From the NCBI GenBank assembly GCA_013397935.1, contig VZRN01006384.1, positions 80,993-144,992 on the forward strand: a stretch of DNA of 64,000 nt, read 5' to 3'. Every line of letters starts with the position of its first letter. The first letter of the stretch is position 1. Under the pieces are notes generated by a model that searched no databases, was not told the DNA's origin, and worked only from the letters and a program-made list of their open reading frames with translations. Below are positions 36,601-51,600 of this stretch, one piece after another. The position numbers and the translations under genes were made by a program. The DNA comes from Dasyornis broadbenti (lineage: Eukaryota; Chordata; Aves; Passeriformes; Dasyornithidae).

Positions 36601-39600
36601 TACTGTAGAAAATAATTAAGTCCTCTCGTCTTCAAAGGAGAAAAAAAAATGTTTTGCAAAGTTATAAAAAGTTATACATATAAATTTTGCATCAATGATT
36701 GTATTGTATTTATTATTAGGTTACTTAATTTCCCGCCATACTACTATATGAATACAGATTTTATGAATGGTTTCTTTTTATATGAGCAACTCTGCTAAAA
36801 TCATGCTCGTATTGGGCTGTATTGATATTTTGGCATTTTTCTTAAAGTGTCTCTTACCTTCCTTCTTTGTTATTGACTATAAATCTCCATAGGTGTATCA
36901 AGGTGTGAAGAAGCATGGCTTTTTGCAGCCACACATGCTGGCAGAGCAGGAGGTGGTTATCACCACGTATGATGTCCTGCGCACCGAATTGAACTACGTA
37001 GACATTCCCCACAGTAACAGCGAGGACGGGCGCCGCTTCAGGAACCAGAAGCGCTACATGGCCATCCCAAGCCCCTTAGTAGCAGTGGAGTGGTGGAGGA
37101 TCTGCCTTGATGAAGCACAAATGGTTGAATGCACTACTGCAAAGGTATGACATTCCTGGTCACGTATTCCTTTAACTTGAAAATGTTTTGACAAGTTTAT
37201 TGTAAATAATAGAGCAGTCTTTCCTCTCCCCCTCTTAAGGTTCAGAGTACATTCATGTAACTTGTCCTTCTCCCTTGTTCTTTAGAAGTGAATTTTCTGT
37301 TGGAGATACTTGCTATTAAATGGTTCTCCTGTTGGAATTTTGGCAGATTCTGAGACATATCCAGCTCAAAAAATACTTAACATAATCTATACTGACAGTT
37401 TAAGGAATTAGGTCATCATGTTGTGTACAGTGTTTGATCGTTTCAAACAAGACACTAGCCTGTTCAGTGATGTGTTCAGAGCCACAGATATGTCCTTTGG
37501 GTCTAGAAACTAAAATAGTCAGCGGTCTGTCTGCAAACTCAAGGGGTACAGTCTGCAGGGGGAATTATTTTAATTAGTGTTTGTCTAGTCTTTTTGCCCA
37601 AGACAGGAAGACAAAAATGCCACTTATGTAATGGCTTATGGGCTTTAATTTTTGTTTTTAAACATACGGGTTTTTTTGCTATTTGTTTGCCTTCTGTGAA
37701 CCCTTAATTGCACCTGATTACTTGGAAGAGGACATCAGCTTTCGGTTACCTTCAAAAAAGATCAAAAATTTTATATATATTTTTATAATATATTGTACCA
37801 ATGCTGCTTCTAGGTCTGCTAATGGTACATACTGAAAAGATGTTCAGAATTCTCAAAAATAAGGTCCACGTGTCATCAGACTGTGTTCCTCTCTGTTTGT
37901 CCTTTCCTACCATTGGCTCTATCTCCTTTTATTAGGCTGCTGAAATGGCACTTCGTTTAAGTGGAATCAACCGCTGGTGCGTCAGTGGCACTCCTGTGCA
38001 GCGAGGATTAGAAGGTGAGATTTTATGTAGCAGTGTAGTATATGGGATTTCTTTATGCTGATAATTAGGTAGGAGTTCAAAGCAGTTAAAATGTCTGCTA
38101 GCTTTGTTCTGAATTCATTAGGTACTCTTTTTAAGCCATAAACTTTAAGCATGGTAATAAAGCCATCAATACATATATCAATATGAAAATTGAAGAGCCG
38201 AAATCTTTTTGTCTCCCTGAGTTAGGTAAATACTTCAGGGAGTAGAGAAGCTGTATGTCTAATAGCTGACTCGAGTCTGTTCTTCAGTTTTCACTTAGCA
38301 GAGGGGGTAAATATTAACCCTTCTCTATTGCAGCTATAGATAGTCTGCTCTAATTACAGAATCCTTTGAACTGTCAAATACAGCTAGCAAAGCCCTATTT
38401 GCTTTTAGCGTAGCTCTGTATGAACTACTGTGGGCATCCACTGCTGTGAATATAAATTCTAAAAAGCATGCTAAAGCTTATGAAACTGTCTCAAATCCTT
38501 ATGTAAGGACTTAATGAATTGAGATGTGTGGAGTATGTAGCTGAATGTTAGGAGGTGTCATTTATCTTGTCTTTTCTCTGTGCTACTCAGTTCCTGTAGA
38601 TAGGCTTCAGGCAGAGATAGAATAAAACAATGGGAACCGAGTAACTGCTTTGTCTGCCTGCGTTCTCTGGTGGATTTAGGAATATATGGTACACATTGGG
38701 GCAATGTAAAGTGGATAAATCAGTGTAAGCATCTGTGGACTGTTGTTTGGATACTAGTTGTAAAAATCAATATTTTAGATTAATTCATTATGGAATTGTG
38801 AATTAAATTTATACATATATGTTATAGTTGTGAGAAAACATAGTTAATAAAGCAAGCTTATAGAAAGAAATGATTGATTTTAGTGTCCTGATTAACTTCT
38901 TCAAGTCCCTGTGTGTGACAGTGTTGCTTTAATACATATCTGAAATGTTACATAGTTCATCATACATGTTGACAGACTCTCAGTCTGTACTAAGGCAGCC
39001 CCCATCACATCGGGGATGAAAACTGCTGACTCATTACAGTCTGTGCCACTGCTGCTGTAAAATAGTGGGATGGAACCTCTGAATAAACAATTACTTCTTG
39101 CATAGAAATGATTCCCAGGATTTTTCTTCCTCTAGTTTATGATGTATGTGGTGAATGTCTTGATACTTTCAAGTGAATATTGAATTACCAGAAAGTTAGC
39201 AGAATAAGGAATGTAGCCATGAGATTTTTAAGAACTATAAGATACCGTCACATATTTCTGTTTCTGCAGTATCCACATGCAGCATTTAAATGTGTGCTTC
39301 TGTATTTTTCCAGTAAGATTTAGACAGAAGTTTAAAGTCAGTATTTCCCTAAATTTCATTCCAAAAGGTGATGGGTTTCTGAATTAGGCAGAATTAGCAA
39401 GATGTATCCTCTCAATTAGCAAGAAAACAATTTAAGTGTCATTTGTTAATTTCTTATGCCTTAGTAGAGAAGTGAAAATTCTTCTGAATTGCAGCCCCTT
39501 CTAGGATTGTGGGCAGCAGACAGTTGGTGCACAGCAGGCTGTGAAGTAATGATGCTGAGCAATATTGGTTTAGAAAAACCTGGCAAACCCATTTAACCAT

Positions 39601-42600
39601 ATGCAATCATGTAATTTCTGCCTCTTGCCTTTGCTCTGAATAGGTTTAAAGTCTTCGCTCTGTTCTGCTAAACTAGAAATTAGGAAAGTGTCTCACAAAT
39701 AGCTGTATTCTTGCAAGTTGTATGGAAATCACAAATGAGCTAAAGGAGAGAACCCCCACCTTTCACCACCCAGTCCCCTGCCTCAAATTAAGTATTCTGC
39801 TGAGGGAGTGACTGGAAAACAAGTGGAAAAGATAATGGCCAGAATGTAGATGCTTTATGTCTTTATGTGGAAGTTAATTTTTTTTGAGACATATTGTGAA
39901 GTATTATAACACAAACACTTTCTTTTCTTGGCAGATTTGTATGGATTAATCCTTTTTCTTGGAGTTGATCCTTACTGGGTCAAACATTGGTGGGACCAGC
40001 TTTTATATCGACCTTATTGTAGGAAAAATCCCCGGCCTCTGTACAGTCTAATTGCGAAGATCATGTGGAGATCAGCAAAGAAGGATGTGATTGACCAAGT
40101 AAATAAGAGTTTTGAGTTTTTAAAATTCCTGAACATCATTGAACAATAGTTTCATTTGCAAATAATTTACTTTTATTTTAAATTTCAGATTCAAATTCCC
40201 CCTCAGACAGAAAATATACACTGGCTTCACTTCTCTCCTGTGGAGAGACACTTCTATCATCGCCAGCACGAGGTGTGCTGCCAGGATGCTTTGGCAAAAC
40301 TCAGGAAGATTTCAGACTGGACTCTGAAGCTTAGTAGCCTAGATAGAAGGACTGTGACTTCTATTCTCTACCCTTTGCTACGGCTGAGGCAGGCCTGCTG
40401 TCACCCACAAGCTGTTCGGGGAGAGTTCCTGCCACTACAGAAAAGGTGAATTTCTGTAATTTGTTAAATGGCCTACTTTATCCAAAGCAAAACTCTGATT
40501 GTCCCCAGCAGTGCAAGTTCTTGTACAGTCCTCAAATAAGCCTAATTTTAAGCTTCTTTAGTTCAATGTGCGACTATGGCACACCAAGGTAATCTGACTT
40601 CAGAAGCTGAATATGGCACGGTGGGCTTGTTAATGTAATCCTTGAGTTAAAGAACATAGTGCTTGAAGGCATTTGATTCTCCAGTGGCATTATAACCTTA
40701 CAATGTTGATAGATACTGGGCTGTTGCAGGTGACAGATTGAGTGTGAAATAAACCATGTTCTTTTTTGGTTTTAAACAAACCCACTGCTTTTTTTTTTGT
40801 CTCATACAAAACTCACATTCAGGAATGAGAATAATAAACAGAATCAACAGAACGGAATAATTCTTTAGTTAAAAGTTAGTGTAAGGTTGCAGAATCAAAT
40901 GCTCTTACCTTTTTTTGCATGCTTTCAAGATCATCTTCCCTCACAAGTGCCTTGCAAGTTATCAGTTTGGTCTCAGCATTTGTTGGACCGAAAGCATGGT
41001 GTCAGTCCTGTTGCGAAATGTAGCTGCTACTTTTTCAGGCAATTAGAAGGAGGTTGTGAAAGAACACACAGGAAGGAGGCTGTTTCCATTCCAGACTCTC
41101 AGAGCACTGTCTATGTTTCCTTTTTAAGCTACAGGTAGAGAAGAACTTAAACTTTTAGCACTGCCAGCATTATTGCTACTGTTTCCTAGTCCATCCATTC
41201 TATTCAGTCTCTTTCAATTCGTGTATGAAGTTTTGTGTGCTGCTTCTTGCTCTTTGTCATACAGGGCACTTACAGTGCCTAAGCAGCTGAAACTGACTTT
41301 GCACCTACTTGAGCAGAGACCAGTAGTTAGACTCTGCTCTATCTGCTAATATGGAAGCAAAGACTCAAACGCAGGAGAAATCAATATTCCCACCCATTAT
41401 ACAAGATTATTTGCATTAAAAAGAGCCAGTGTAGTATAAATGAAATGTGTAACTGAGCAGAGTTAGGTGGGAACAGCTTAGTACTGTGTTGATTTTGGTG
41501 GAATGGTTGCACAAGGACAGCTGCAGAGTAACTGGTGGGAAAAACCAGCAATGAAAATTAAACTTTCTTAAAATCACATATACAAAGAAAAGTAATTTCC
41601 CAGCACTATTTACATACCTTTTTTTGTGAAACAAACTCGACTGCCAGCGGTGGACGTTCTCAGAATTGGGAGAAGATTTGGCCCCTGTCTTTGGTTAAAT
41701 GTAGGAGAATAATGAAGAAATTCACTGCTAGGACCTTTAATGAATACGAGAAATTTACTGAAACAAGAAAGTTGATCCGGGAGCATATAGATAAGACATG
41801 GGCCTGGAATAAACACCTGAGTTTAGAGCATATTCTATGATAGATGACTTTTTTCCCCACCTGTGTAGTGGAGGCAGTAAATGAGATCTATTCAGCCAAA
41901 GAAAAAAAAAAGCCATCAAAAGGGATTTTTCTAAATTCTGCTAGCTTAACCGAGTGAAAAAACCCCCTTCTTTTAGTTTTAATTTATAGTCTCAAGCTGC
42001 ATATCAAATTGCATAACTTATATATGCATCCTTTTGCTTTTATAATTTTTCGTGGAACTACAGATGGTTTTGAAAATAAAAGGTAAGTAGCAATGGTGGA
42101 AGTATCAGCAAACGCAGGTGCTATGTGTATTTGCTATTGCCTCTGCAGAATTCAGTAGTTATGAATAGTACTTATATTGATTTAAAGCTCGCTCTGTGTA
42201 ACTCTGTACTATAAAACCAAGAATTGATTTCTGCAACTGGAACAATGTTGCAAGGAGGATAAAATAAAGGCCTAGGCAAGGGTATCCTTCCTGCATAATT
42301 TGGGCCCGGTCTGTGCAAGAGTTATGTCACCTCTTACTCTGTTCCGCAGTGCTAAACACCAAATAGTAAATGCTTCTCCTGAAGGTGAATGAGGCTGAGC
42401 AGCAGGGTTTCAGGGCAGGAAGGTGGTGTCTGGTCTAACAGCAGCAACTGGACTTAGAAGCAGCCTCAGGTCAGCTGTTTTAGGCTGTTGCTACTATTTA
42501 CTCTCCTGTCTCTTCATATCAGTTCTCTGATTCTTAAACCTGTGGCCTTACTCCAAGGTATCCTTCAAGCTTCCTTCTTGCATCCTCGTCATTTCTTTTC

Positions 42601-45600
42601 CTGCTTTTCTGTCTTTAATCTCTCAAATTCTGGTATTTTTATGTTAAGCTAATTCTCTTCTGATGAAATTCCTCTCATAATTTGCAAATACGACAAATGT
42701 AGAAAAGGAAGTTTAGAATGATTTTGCTAGTTTTCTCTGTTCTCTTTTCACACATTTTCCTCTTTACATTGACACTTCATGTGTTTTGTGTTTAGATTGG
42801 TAGCAGAAGGTAAAGTGTAGTCTGTCATAGCTGTTTTCAGCTGAACGGCTTTTGACAAAATGAGGTCTATTTTGCTTGTTTCCAGTTCATCACTAATGGA
42901 AGGAGAAAAATATTTTGCCCTGTGAAGGCTTATTTTACCAAGTTCTAATTTTCGTCTTGCTTCTTTGTTCTTAGGAGATGTCAACCTCTGGACATACTCA
43001 AGTTAGGGTAAAGCTCTAGCGGGAAGAAAATATGACAGCTAGAGGTTTTTTAATAAATAAAGAAATCTTGAAAAAACATTTACAGTGTGTTGGATGCCTG
43101 TAATGGTCTGCTATGCTGCTCAGCATGACTCTCTTACTTTTCTAGTACTGCAATTTTCTTTCAAGTTTGAGCCATTTGGTCTTCTTTTCAGCACCATGAC
43201 CATGGAGGAGCTGTTGGCATCTCTGCAAAAGAAATGTCGAACGGAGTGTGAAGAAGCTCACCGACAGTTGGTGTGTGCTCTTAATGGCTTAGCTGGTATC
43301 CATATCATTAAAGGTAAGACTGAATGGCTGTAGCGTGTTCTGTTCTCCTTTCAGTAAAGGACTAAAGAATATGCTCCATCTCTGTGTACTGGGAGGATAA
43401 AAGAAGTTGTACTTCTGTAATTGTAATTAATCTACTTTTGTTTTATCAGCTTTCTGGGCTCCTTTGTGCCCCCAGCCATGCAAACTGCTATGCTGACTGT
43501 GGATTCTTTTTCCTGCTCCTGCTATACAGCTCTGTCTATGTAGATTTTGTCTGAATTATAAGGAAACACAAGCTTTGAATGGGAAACAAAAATTAATTAC
43601 ATGAATCTTGAGTGTCTCATTAAACAAAATTAAAATAAATTGAAATTACTTAGTTATGTGTAAAAACGCCTCTTTTCCAAGTTCCTCTAAAGTTGACAAG
43701 CTGCTTGAATTTTTCCAGCTCATGTCAAAGTCTTTCTTCAAAGAGAACAAGCAAACTGCTTTTTCTCTTACATGCCTCACAGAAAGACTGTATTCAGATT
43801 CTTAAATCTGTAGTTAGTAAGTTTGAAACACTTTGTTACAATTGCAGGATGGAGTTAAGTGTTTCTGATAGAGATAAGTGCTTAAAAAGAGTTTCATACA
43901 GATGTAATGCTTCTAAAATACTCTAGTATCAAAAATTAAGTTTGGCCTGTTTTGAAAACCATATTGATAAAAATTTCATCTGGTGAGAAACAAAAGCAGG
44001 ACAAAAGAGGCAGAGTTCTGGTCTGCAACTCCCTCCCCAATATTACCCTTACACTGTCTTCTTCATCAGGAAGGGGGAAGCACACCTTATGTAAAAGTGA
44101 GGCCATGAATTTATTCTTAGTATAATTGAAGTCTTATAGGTCTAATTGTGATTAGCCCAAATTTAATTGCTACAGGCAAAGAAAAGAGTAACAATCACAC
44201 TGAGCTGTTTCTACTGCTTGTCCTGCTTTTATGCTCACCTTTCTACTTATGTCCTTCTGGGTTCTGAGGTCAGTGGTTTTGTAGATGTGGTGGCAGTGCA
44301 GTGGCTAGTTGTCACTACCTTCATCAGGAGGAATAAGATGTTTATGTTGATGGTTTCTTTCTCACGCAAGAATCCAGTGAGGGTCATTTTTATGTTTGCT
44401 AGCACCTTTGCATCTTTCTCTTTCTTCATTGGTCTGCAGCTCCATGAAAACACCAAATTTAGTGTACATGATGCCTTTTATGAATGTTACATACTCTTTC
44501 TTTGTTCTCTTTGTTGCCCCTAAAACCAGTTTTGTCCAGCTCTAAGTCTGCATTTCTTTGACTGTGGGTGAGTTGTTTATAGCCATGGCTTTCTTATTCA
44601 CTGCCAAACCTGTGCACCATCTCTTAGCATCCCATGGCTGTACTCTACACTGCATCCTATAATCCTATATCTTTACTTGTCAATAGCCTCTGCTATTGTT
44701 ACTAGGCCTGTTTTTCCCTACACTACATCATTGTGGTAGTTGTAAATATCTCATTCTACATGGAATAACTGCTTGTTACTGCTATCTACATAAGGCTGTG
44801 TTTGTACCACACAAAAATAAAAATTAAAAAAAAAAACCCCTAAAAATTAGCCATAGGCTAATTAATTACAGAAATTACTATCACAGCTGAGCCAAATAAA
44901 AGGTCCAGGCAGGTCGAGAAAAATTCTAGGGAGGCCTCACAAACTTCAAGCTTGAGGCCTTGCAAATTCAGCACATACCTTTTGGCCTGCTACTTGTAAT
45001 AGCAATCCTATATTGCAGGACTACACCCTTACAACTGCAACTCTTTCAATGTAAGCAGCAACAAATCCTGTTGACATAGAATTGTTACACTTCCATATAG
45101 ATAGGATGATATTTTTTGGTTTGCTCTGTCTTTATGCCTTTCTTGTCCCTGTACTTCTCCATGTTTTAAGCATCTCTAAGACTATTACTGGCTAAGTAAA
45201 TTGCTATCAGTTGAGAAAAGAAAATTAAAATGGATTTATTTTTTCACTGCTTTTCCATATACGACTTCAATTTTGTATTTCTGTTTTAGTTTATCTAATC
45301 TGTTTTCTCAGAAGTGATTGTAATGTTGGCAGCTTACATCAATAGTTATGCTCCCTGCATGTACCTAATCATTTCTGCATTTCTGAAGTATGACACAACT
45401 TTCATTGATTTCACTGGGAGAGTGAATAATGTATTTGCAGTGCAAATTTAGCAATGCATCACTACAGTGAGTTGTGGATGGGTTTATTGTAGTGCAACAT
45501 GAGATTTTTTTTTTTTACTTATGCCACCAAGAATACATATTTTAAGATTAAGAGGTTTACAGATCGTGCAGTTACAAAAGATATTTAATTTGGAAACTGC

Positions 45601-48600
45601 ATTAGTCTTTGTAGAATATAATATTTTGTCTTTTACCAATTTTTTTGGGTGGAGGGGTCATGGAATGCATAGAAAAAAATTGCTTGAAGGACAGGCACTT
45701 ACTATACAGACTCTCTGAGAATATCTTAGTATGTTACAAGTAATATAACACTTGTAAAGTCAGTCATGGCTGCTTGTATATTTAAAAACCGACACAAAAT
45801 TTCTGTGTTTTTGTTACTTTTTTTAATTCAGGAGAATATGCATTGGCTGTGGAGCTGTATAGAGAAGTACTAAGATCATCTGAAGAGCACAAAGAAAAGC
45901 TCAAAACAGATTCCTTGCAAGTGAGTGAGCATTGAAATGTAAAGAGACATAGTTAAGAACTGGAATACTTTAGATTTAATTTAACAGGTCAGTCTTTTCT
46001 TTCTCCCACTGGTGTGCTGAACTACTTTCAGCCTGCTGTCATGATGACAATCTTTAGATAGGAATCTGTCCAGTGACCTTCATGTTTCCGTTCTTTTGGA
46101 AAAAAAAAAGCTACTGTGTTTCTAAAAACTTGCTTGTGAGATTTCATGATGTCCCTGAAGCAGTGTATGATCTCCACCTGCTGTTCTGCAGTAAACTTAA
46201 CAAGCTGAATTCCTAGGCATGTGCATGTGACTGCTTACATTAAGGGTACTATATTACATCCTGCAATTACAGAATGCAGGGTTTGTACTCAGAGTGATAT
46301 TAATGTGCCAAATGATAGAGAATAATAAAACAGTTGCACTGCAGATAGATAAAAGGGCATCAAAACATGGAAAAGGATCAATGTGCCTTTTTTCTTCGGA
46401 CATTTGTCTTCATGCCTTTTGAATACTATATTAAAAATACGAATATATTTTCCAGGTCAAAAAGTCATGATTCTCTAAGTAACATCTTTATAGTTCTTCG
46501 AGATCTATCAGTTCTAAATTGACCAAAAGTTTCTTCAGCATAACAAGAAATTTAATATGTTAGTGACAGGTGGATGTCAACAAAGTGATCAGTTGTCTTG
46601 TTTCTTTACTTGCTTCTCTTAGTAAATTATTGTTTGATTATGTTGCAAGTGGTCACCTGATGTCTCTGTCATGCTTCTATGATTCTTTTCCTTTATGACT
46701 TCCTGGTGGCTTTTTTCACTTAGCATAGGTATATTAGCATAAACTTGTTAAGCAGCTCATAACAAGGTTTTTAATTAAATTGTTTTACTGGATTATACAA
46801 TCCAATAAAACTTTTTCTTTTCCCCTCAAAATATATGCTGCCTAATATTGCCTTGGTGTAATAAAATTTGACTTCTGTTAAATACTTCTCAGTTGTGTGA
46901 GCTTAGCTCTTTAGGATAATGGCAAACAAGTGCTGGCCAGTCCTCTTAAGTGGCTGAGAAAGTAACAGGGCAAAGGAGAAGAGAATGCAGGATGTGAGAA
47001 GGGCACAAGTTCATGATAGCGGAGGTTATTAGTATGAGTTTATGGGAGCTGTGCAGATAGCATAATATTATCAATCTGGTTTCAGAAACATAGGGGGAAG
47101 CCAGAGAAGAGGAGCAGAGTTTCCTTATATTAACAATTAAATTTATTTTCCCTAAAAGTAAACAAAAAGGTCATGTTTTTTCAGTATCTTTTATTTCAAA
47201 AAAGTGAAAAATATGAAAAATTATTGAAGCTCTTGGTATCTGGTCTTTTCCTTATAATTTATTTTGCTTTAGATAGGCTAAATGAGTTGTTTCCTTAGAA
47301 TATTCTAAGACGTGTTCAAAAGAATGTACTCTGAGATAAATAATTTGTTTTCCATAGAAGTCAAGGGCTGTTTTAATTAGGAGGGTGGGTATGGTACAGG
47401 ATCTGATGACCTGGTATCACTCTTGTCTGCTGATTTGCTTTTGAGATGTTAAAGAAGGTCTTTTTAATATTTCATTTCCTGTCATTTCCTATCCCAGTAA
47501 AATGCGGAAAGGAATCTTTCTTTTCTTTATAAGATGCTTCTAGATAAGCAGAGAAAGACAAAACTGGTATTAAATGGATACTAATTTCTTGCTGTAAGCT
47601 TTCATTGCTGTTCAGGTTTTTCCTGTCACAGATGTTGCAATGGATTTTTTCATGACTGCTCTTGACTTTATATATATTTAGAGACTTCATTCTACACACA
47701 ATTTGATGGAATTATTGGCAAAGCATCCAGGAATTCCCCCAACTTTGCGTGATAGCCGACTTGCAGAAGAGGTAAACATCTTTTGTTTTTACATAAATAT
47801 TAAAGAGCACATTTTTATTTTTTGTCTCCTCAGTAATTACTATAACTAAAGAAATAACATTAAATAGCTTTTGAGTTAACTACATACATTTCCCTTAAAC
47901 TTAGTAAAAACAAGAGTTGTTTACTGTGTGAGATGAGAGCAGAAATGTCCAACAAAGTATTGCTGTTCTCAATGCTGGTGGCCTCTTATGTTGTGAGTGT
48001 GTTTTATGGAACTTTTAATAATTTTTACCGCTAAAATGCTGTTTCTCCACCCCCATGTTCCTGTGGAAATAATGTACATAGATGTTGCTGATAAAGAATG
48101 TGTCATCCTGAATTCTTCTGAGTCCTTTATTTCCTCACATTTTCTTTAGCTTTCCTTATTTTTAACAGCAAATAGTCAGAGTTTTCTATAGGCGAAGTTT
48201 ATTTTTTTTTTTTTGGCCTGATGAGCAGCTCACTGTGTATTGCTTTCTGTATGCATAAGCTGGTTTAACTATATCCTTAATCTTAACTGGGGAAGTATCT
48301 GGCAAAATAGCTGGGATTACTTTTCCCCACTGGTTACTTGTAGTGGTCATAAGGACAACATTTGCAAAAGAATGTCACTATTGTGTCATTGTTTGGGCTG
48401 AAAGGGACCTTCAGATGTCTCTATCTGAACTTCCCCCTCAGAGCAGGGTCAACACTGATTTCTGTCCAGATATCGCAGGGCTTTTTCCATTTTGGCTGTT
48501 AAAACCACCAAGGAAAGAGATTTCACAACTTAGCTGAGTAGCCTGTTCCAGTACTTCATAATTATCATAGTAGGGAGGTTGTGTGTGAATTTTTTTCCCA

Positions 48601-51600
48601 TTTTAATATATAGCCATTGTCCCTTGTTCACTTGCCATGTACTTCAGTAAAAAGCCTGGGCTCCCTGTCTTGGTGATTTCCTTCTGCCTGCTGGAAGGCT
48701 GTTCTTTAATAATCTCTAAGCCTCTCCTTCAAGCTACACAGGCCCAGTTCTTACAGGGCCTCCTGTTTTGTGGTGACGATGAGTATCTGTCTTATTATTT
48801 GGATATCTTGTGTTATTTTATCATTTTTATACAAATTCTCTGTATGGGTAGGTTTTTTTTCTGTTTTAATGAGTCTTGTTCTCCTAAATATATAAAGTTT
48901 GTACCTGCCTTCATAGAAATACTATAGAAATATTGCCTATTTTTTACTGATCTGTAATTCTAGCAATTTTTAAATACCGTGTTCACCTGACATTATTATG
49001 AAGAAAGCAATTAGAAAATTTGTTTTGCCTGTAAATGTGATGCAGAGGTGGTGTTTCATAGCCAGCTTTTGCGAGTAGCTCTTCCAAGTACCTGAGAGTC
49101 CTGTCTACTCGAGGTAAACTGGGCACTGTAACAATAATGTAATTATCTTAGCAGTAGCAAACAAAGAAAAAAAGACTTAAACATACATTAAAATAAATGT
49201 ATGTAGTGAAATCAGTATGTAATGGTGAAAGATACTTGTTACTTGTAAGTTGTTTGTTCATCAGTTTTTAAAATATAAAATGAACTGACTGCTTTTATAG
49301 TGGAGGCACTTCCATGCTAAGAGCGATTTTCACTGTTAGAAGTAATTTCTGTGAAAAAATTTTATCTGATGCATTTATAATGGAATTTAAGCTTTTCTTG
49401 TTACTTTATGAGTAAGTTTTATATGTAGGAAAGTTCAATTATCCTGTTCTCAGATTGTTGTGGGATCTTCTTATTGTTTGCTTATTCAATGCAGATAAGT
49501 AAGAATTCTGATTTAGATTCCAGTTCCCTTTTATAATGCAGTGTATTCCTGTTGTGTTGTTTGGACTTATCCAAAAGCAAAGTTGCACAGTTAGCATCTT
49601 TGTAGTAATTTGTCTTCTCAAATGTTTGTTTGGTTTTTTTTCTTACTAATAAATGCTAGAATCTAGAGGAGAAAAGATATTGCTAAATATTGCTTACAAA
49701 TGAAAGTGGGTCGCACATAGATATGTAACCATTTAAAAACACTATAGTAGCTGGGGAGTTTTTACATTTGCAGTATTCCTCCCAGATGTGGTTTGTGCAT
49801 AGTTTAAGCTCCTATTTCCATGCAGGCAGAACAACTTCGACAACATTATATGAGTAAATCCAATGCAGAAGTTGCAGAAGCCCATCAGGCCTTACAGCCT
49901 GTTCTTCAAACCATTCGGGAGCTTCAGAGAAAGGCAGGTGCCTCTTACATATTTTGTCTCTGAATTCTGAGATTTAAAAAAAAATAGTATTTTCATTTGT
50001 TTATCCAGAACTCTAGCTGTTTATTATTTCTAGCAGTTTTTGAAGGCCTGTTTGGAATGGTTTGGCCCAGAGCATAATCTGTGTTCCCCACACACAGAAC
50101 TTGATGAACAGATGACTGAAAACATAAGTATATGGTGGGGGAATGATTGTTGTAAAGTTTAACACAATTCTTGATTTTTTTAAATTAACTGTGGTTCACC
50201 TGTAATTTAGGCAAATAAGTCATGGGGTTTGTCCTTTGACACATTTCTGTGGTGTGTCAGATGGTATTTCAGTTCCTTTCAAGGGAACTGTTTTTTGACA
50301 TTTGTTTAGTCAGTGTACTTAAGGCTTAGTTATGTTTAGTCAATATGACAATTCAGATTTCACGGAGTAGAGCAAATCCTTAATGAACTGATGAACACCT
50401 AAGTTGAAATGGTACTTGTCACTTGCATAATAGTAAAGAAATAATAAAGAAATGAGGACAAGTGGCACATGAGGAAGTAAACTTATACATCTTCTTTTGC
50501 CTGTTAAAATTATAAGGTCACTTCAGTGTTGCATGTGGCTGTTCTATGTAGATAGCCTTGGTGAATCTGACTCTACTGAAGAAATATAAAGGTGTGGAGA
50601 ATGTAAAAAGTTTTAGTCATGTGTTTAAACTTCAATAGAAGATGGTATATTTTTCAGTCATAAGTCTCATCCTCCACTTTTCATGGAATTAGCCAGTCTG
50701 TGACCGTGGCCTCAAGAGCAGTATATGCCTCTGCTGCAATGAGTAAACTGGTTTTCTGTTGAATATTCAAGTATAACTCTATTCTTTTTCATACAGATAC
50801 ATTCAGGTTCTCCTTGGTGGTTGGATGTCATCCAGACAGCAATAGAGTATGCCATTGATGAGGAGCTTGTTCAACGTGTGCAAAACGAAATAACCTGCAA
50901 CTACAAGCAGCAGACAAATAAACTCTCCATGGCAGAGAAGTAAGAGAATAAGTGAAATAGGCTCATAAATACAGTTAAATCTAATCAAGTCTTCTTACTG
51001 TTTTGTGATAGCAGTTGCAATTAGCAGACATTTTTGCTTCAGAGCATCTGGACTTCAATTATGTTTCAAAACCAGTCCCTGAAAAAGCGCAACTAGATAG
51101 AAGACTTGGAAAGAAAAGTAGGAAGATTACTGTTTTCTCTTAGATAAGTGTGCTTTGAAATGTTCTTCTGTATTATCTACTGTGGTTTTACAGTCTTCCA
51201 TACTCATGAAAGTGCTGAGTAAGAAGAATTCAGTTTATTGCATTAAAATTGAATAATCTCTAAAAGAAATTGGCTTACTTAAATGCAAAGTAGACAGATA
51301 ATATTAGAAAATCCTTGTGTAACACCATAAAATAGCGTCACTGTTTTTCGGAGCAAATAATTTAAGGTTAGTTTCATGTTCAAGACAACAGTACCACTTC
51401 TTTGGGGTTCAATTACAGAATAATGAATTCAGAAGGGACATTCAGAGGTCACTTAGATCAACTCCCATCTTACAGATCCAGACTCATGCTTGTTTGATCC
51501 AGGAAGTTTGCACAGGAATTTGATCTATTAAGTATCTCCAAGGAGGGATATTCAATAGTTTCTATGTGAAGCCTGTTCCAGTATTTAGCCCACTTGGTGG

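Noticed and set aside
44167..44523. A 118-residue hydrophobic frame in an intron
   Set aside because: T-rich composition explains the hydrophobic residues; no signal of a real gene.
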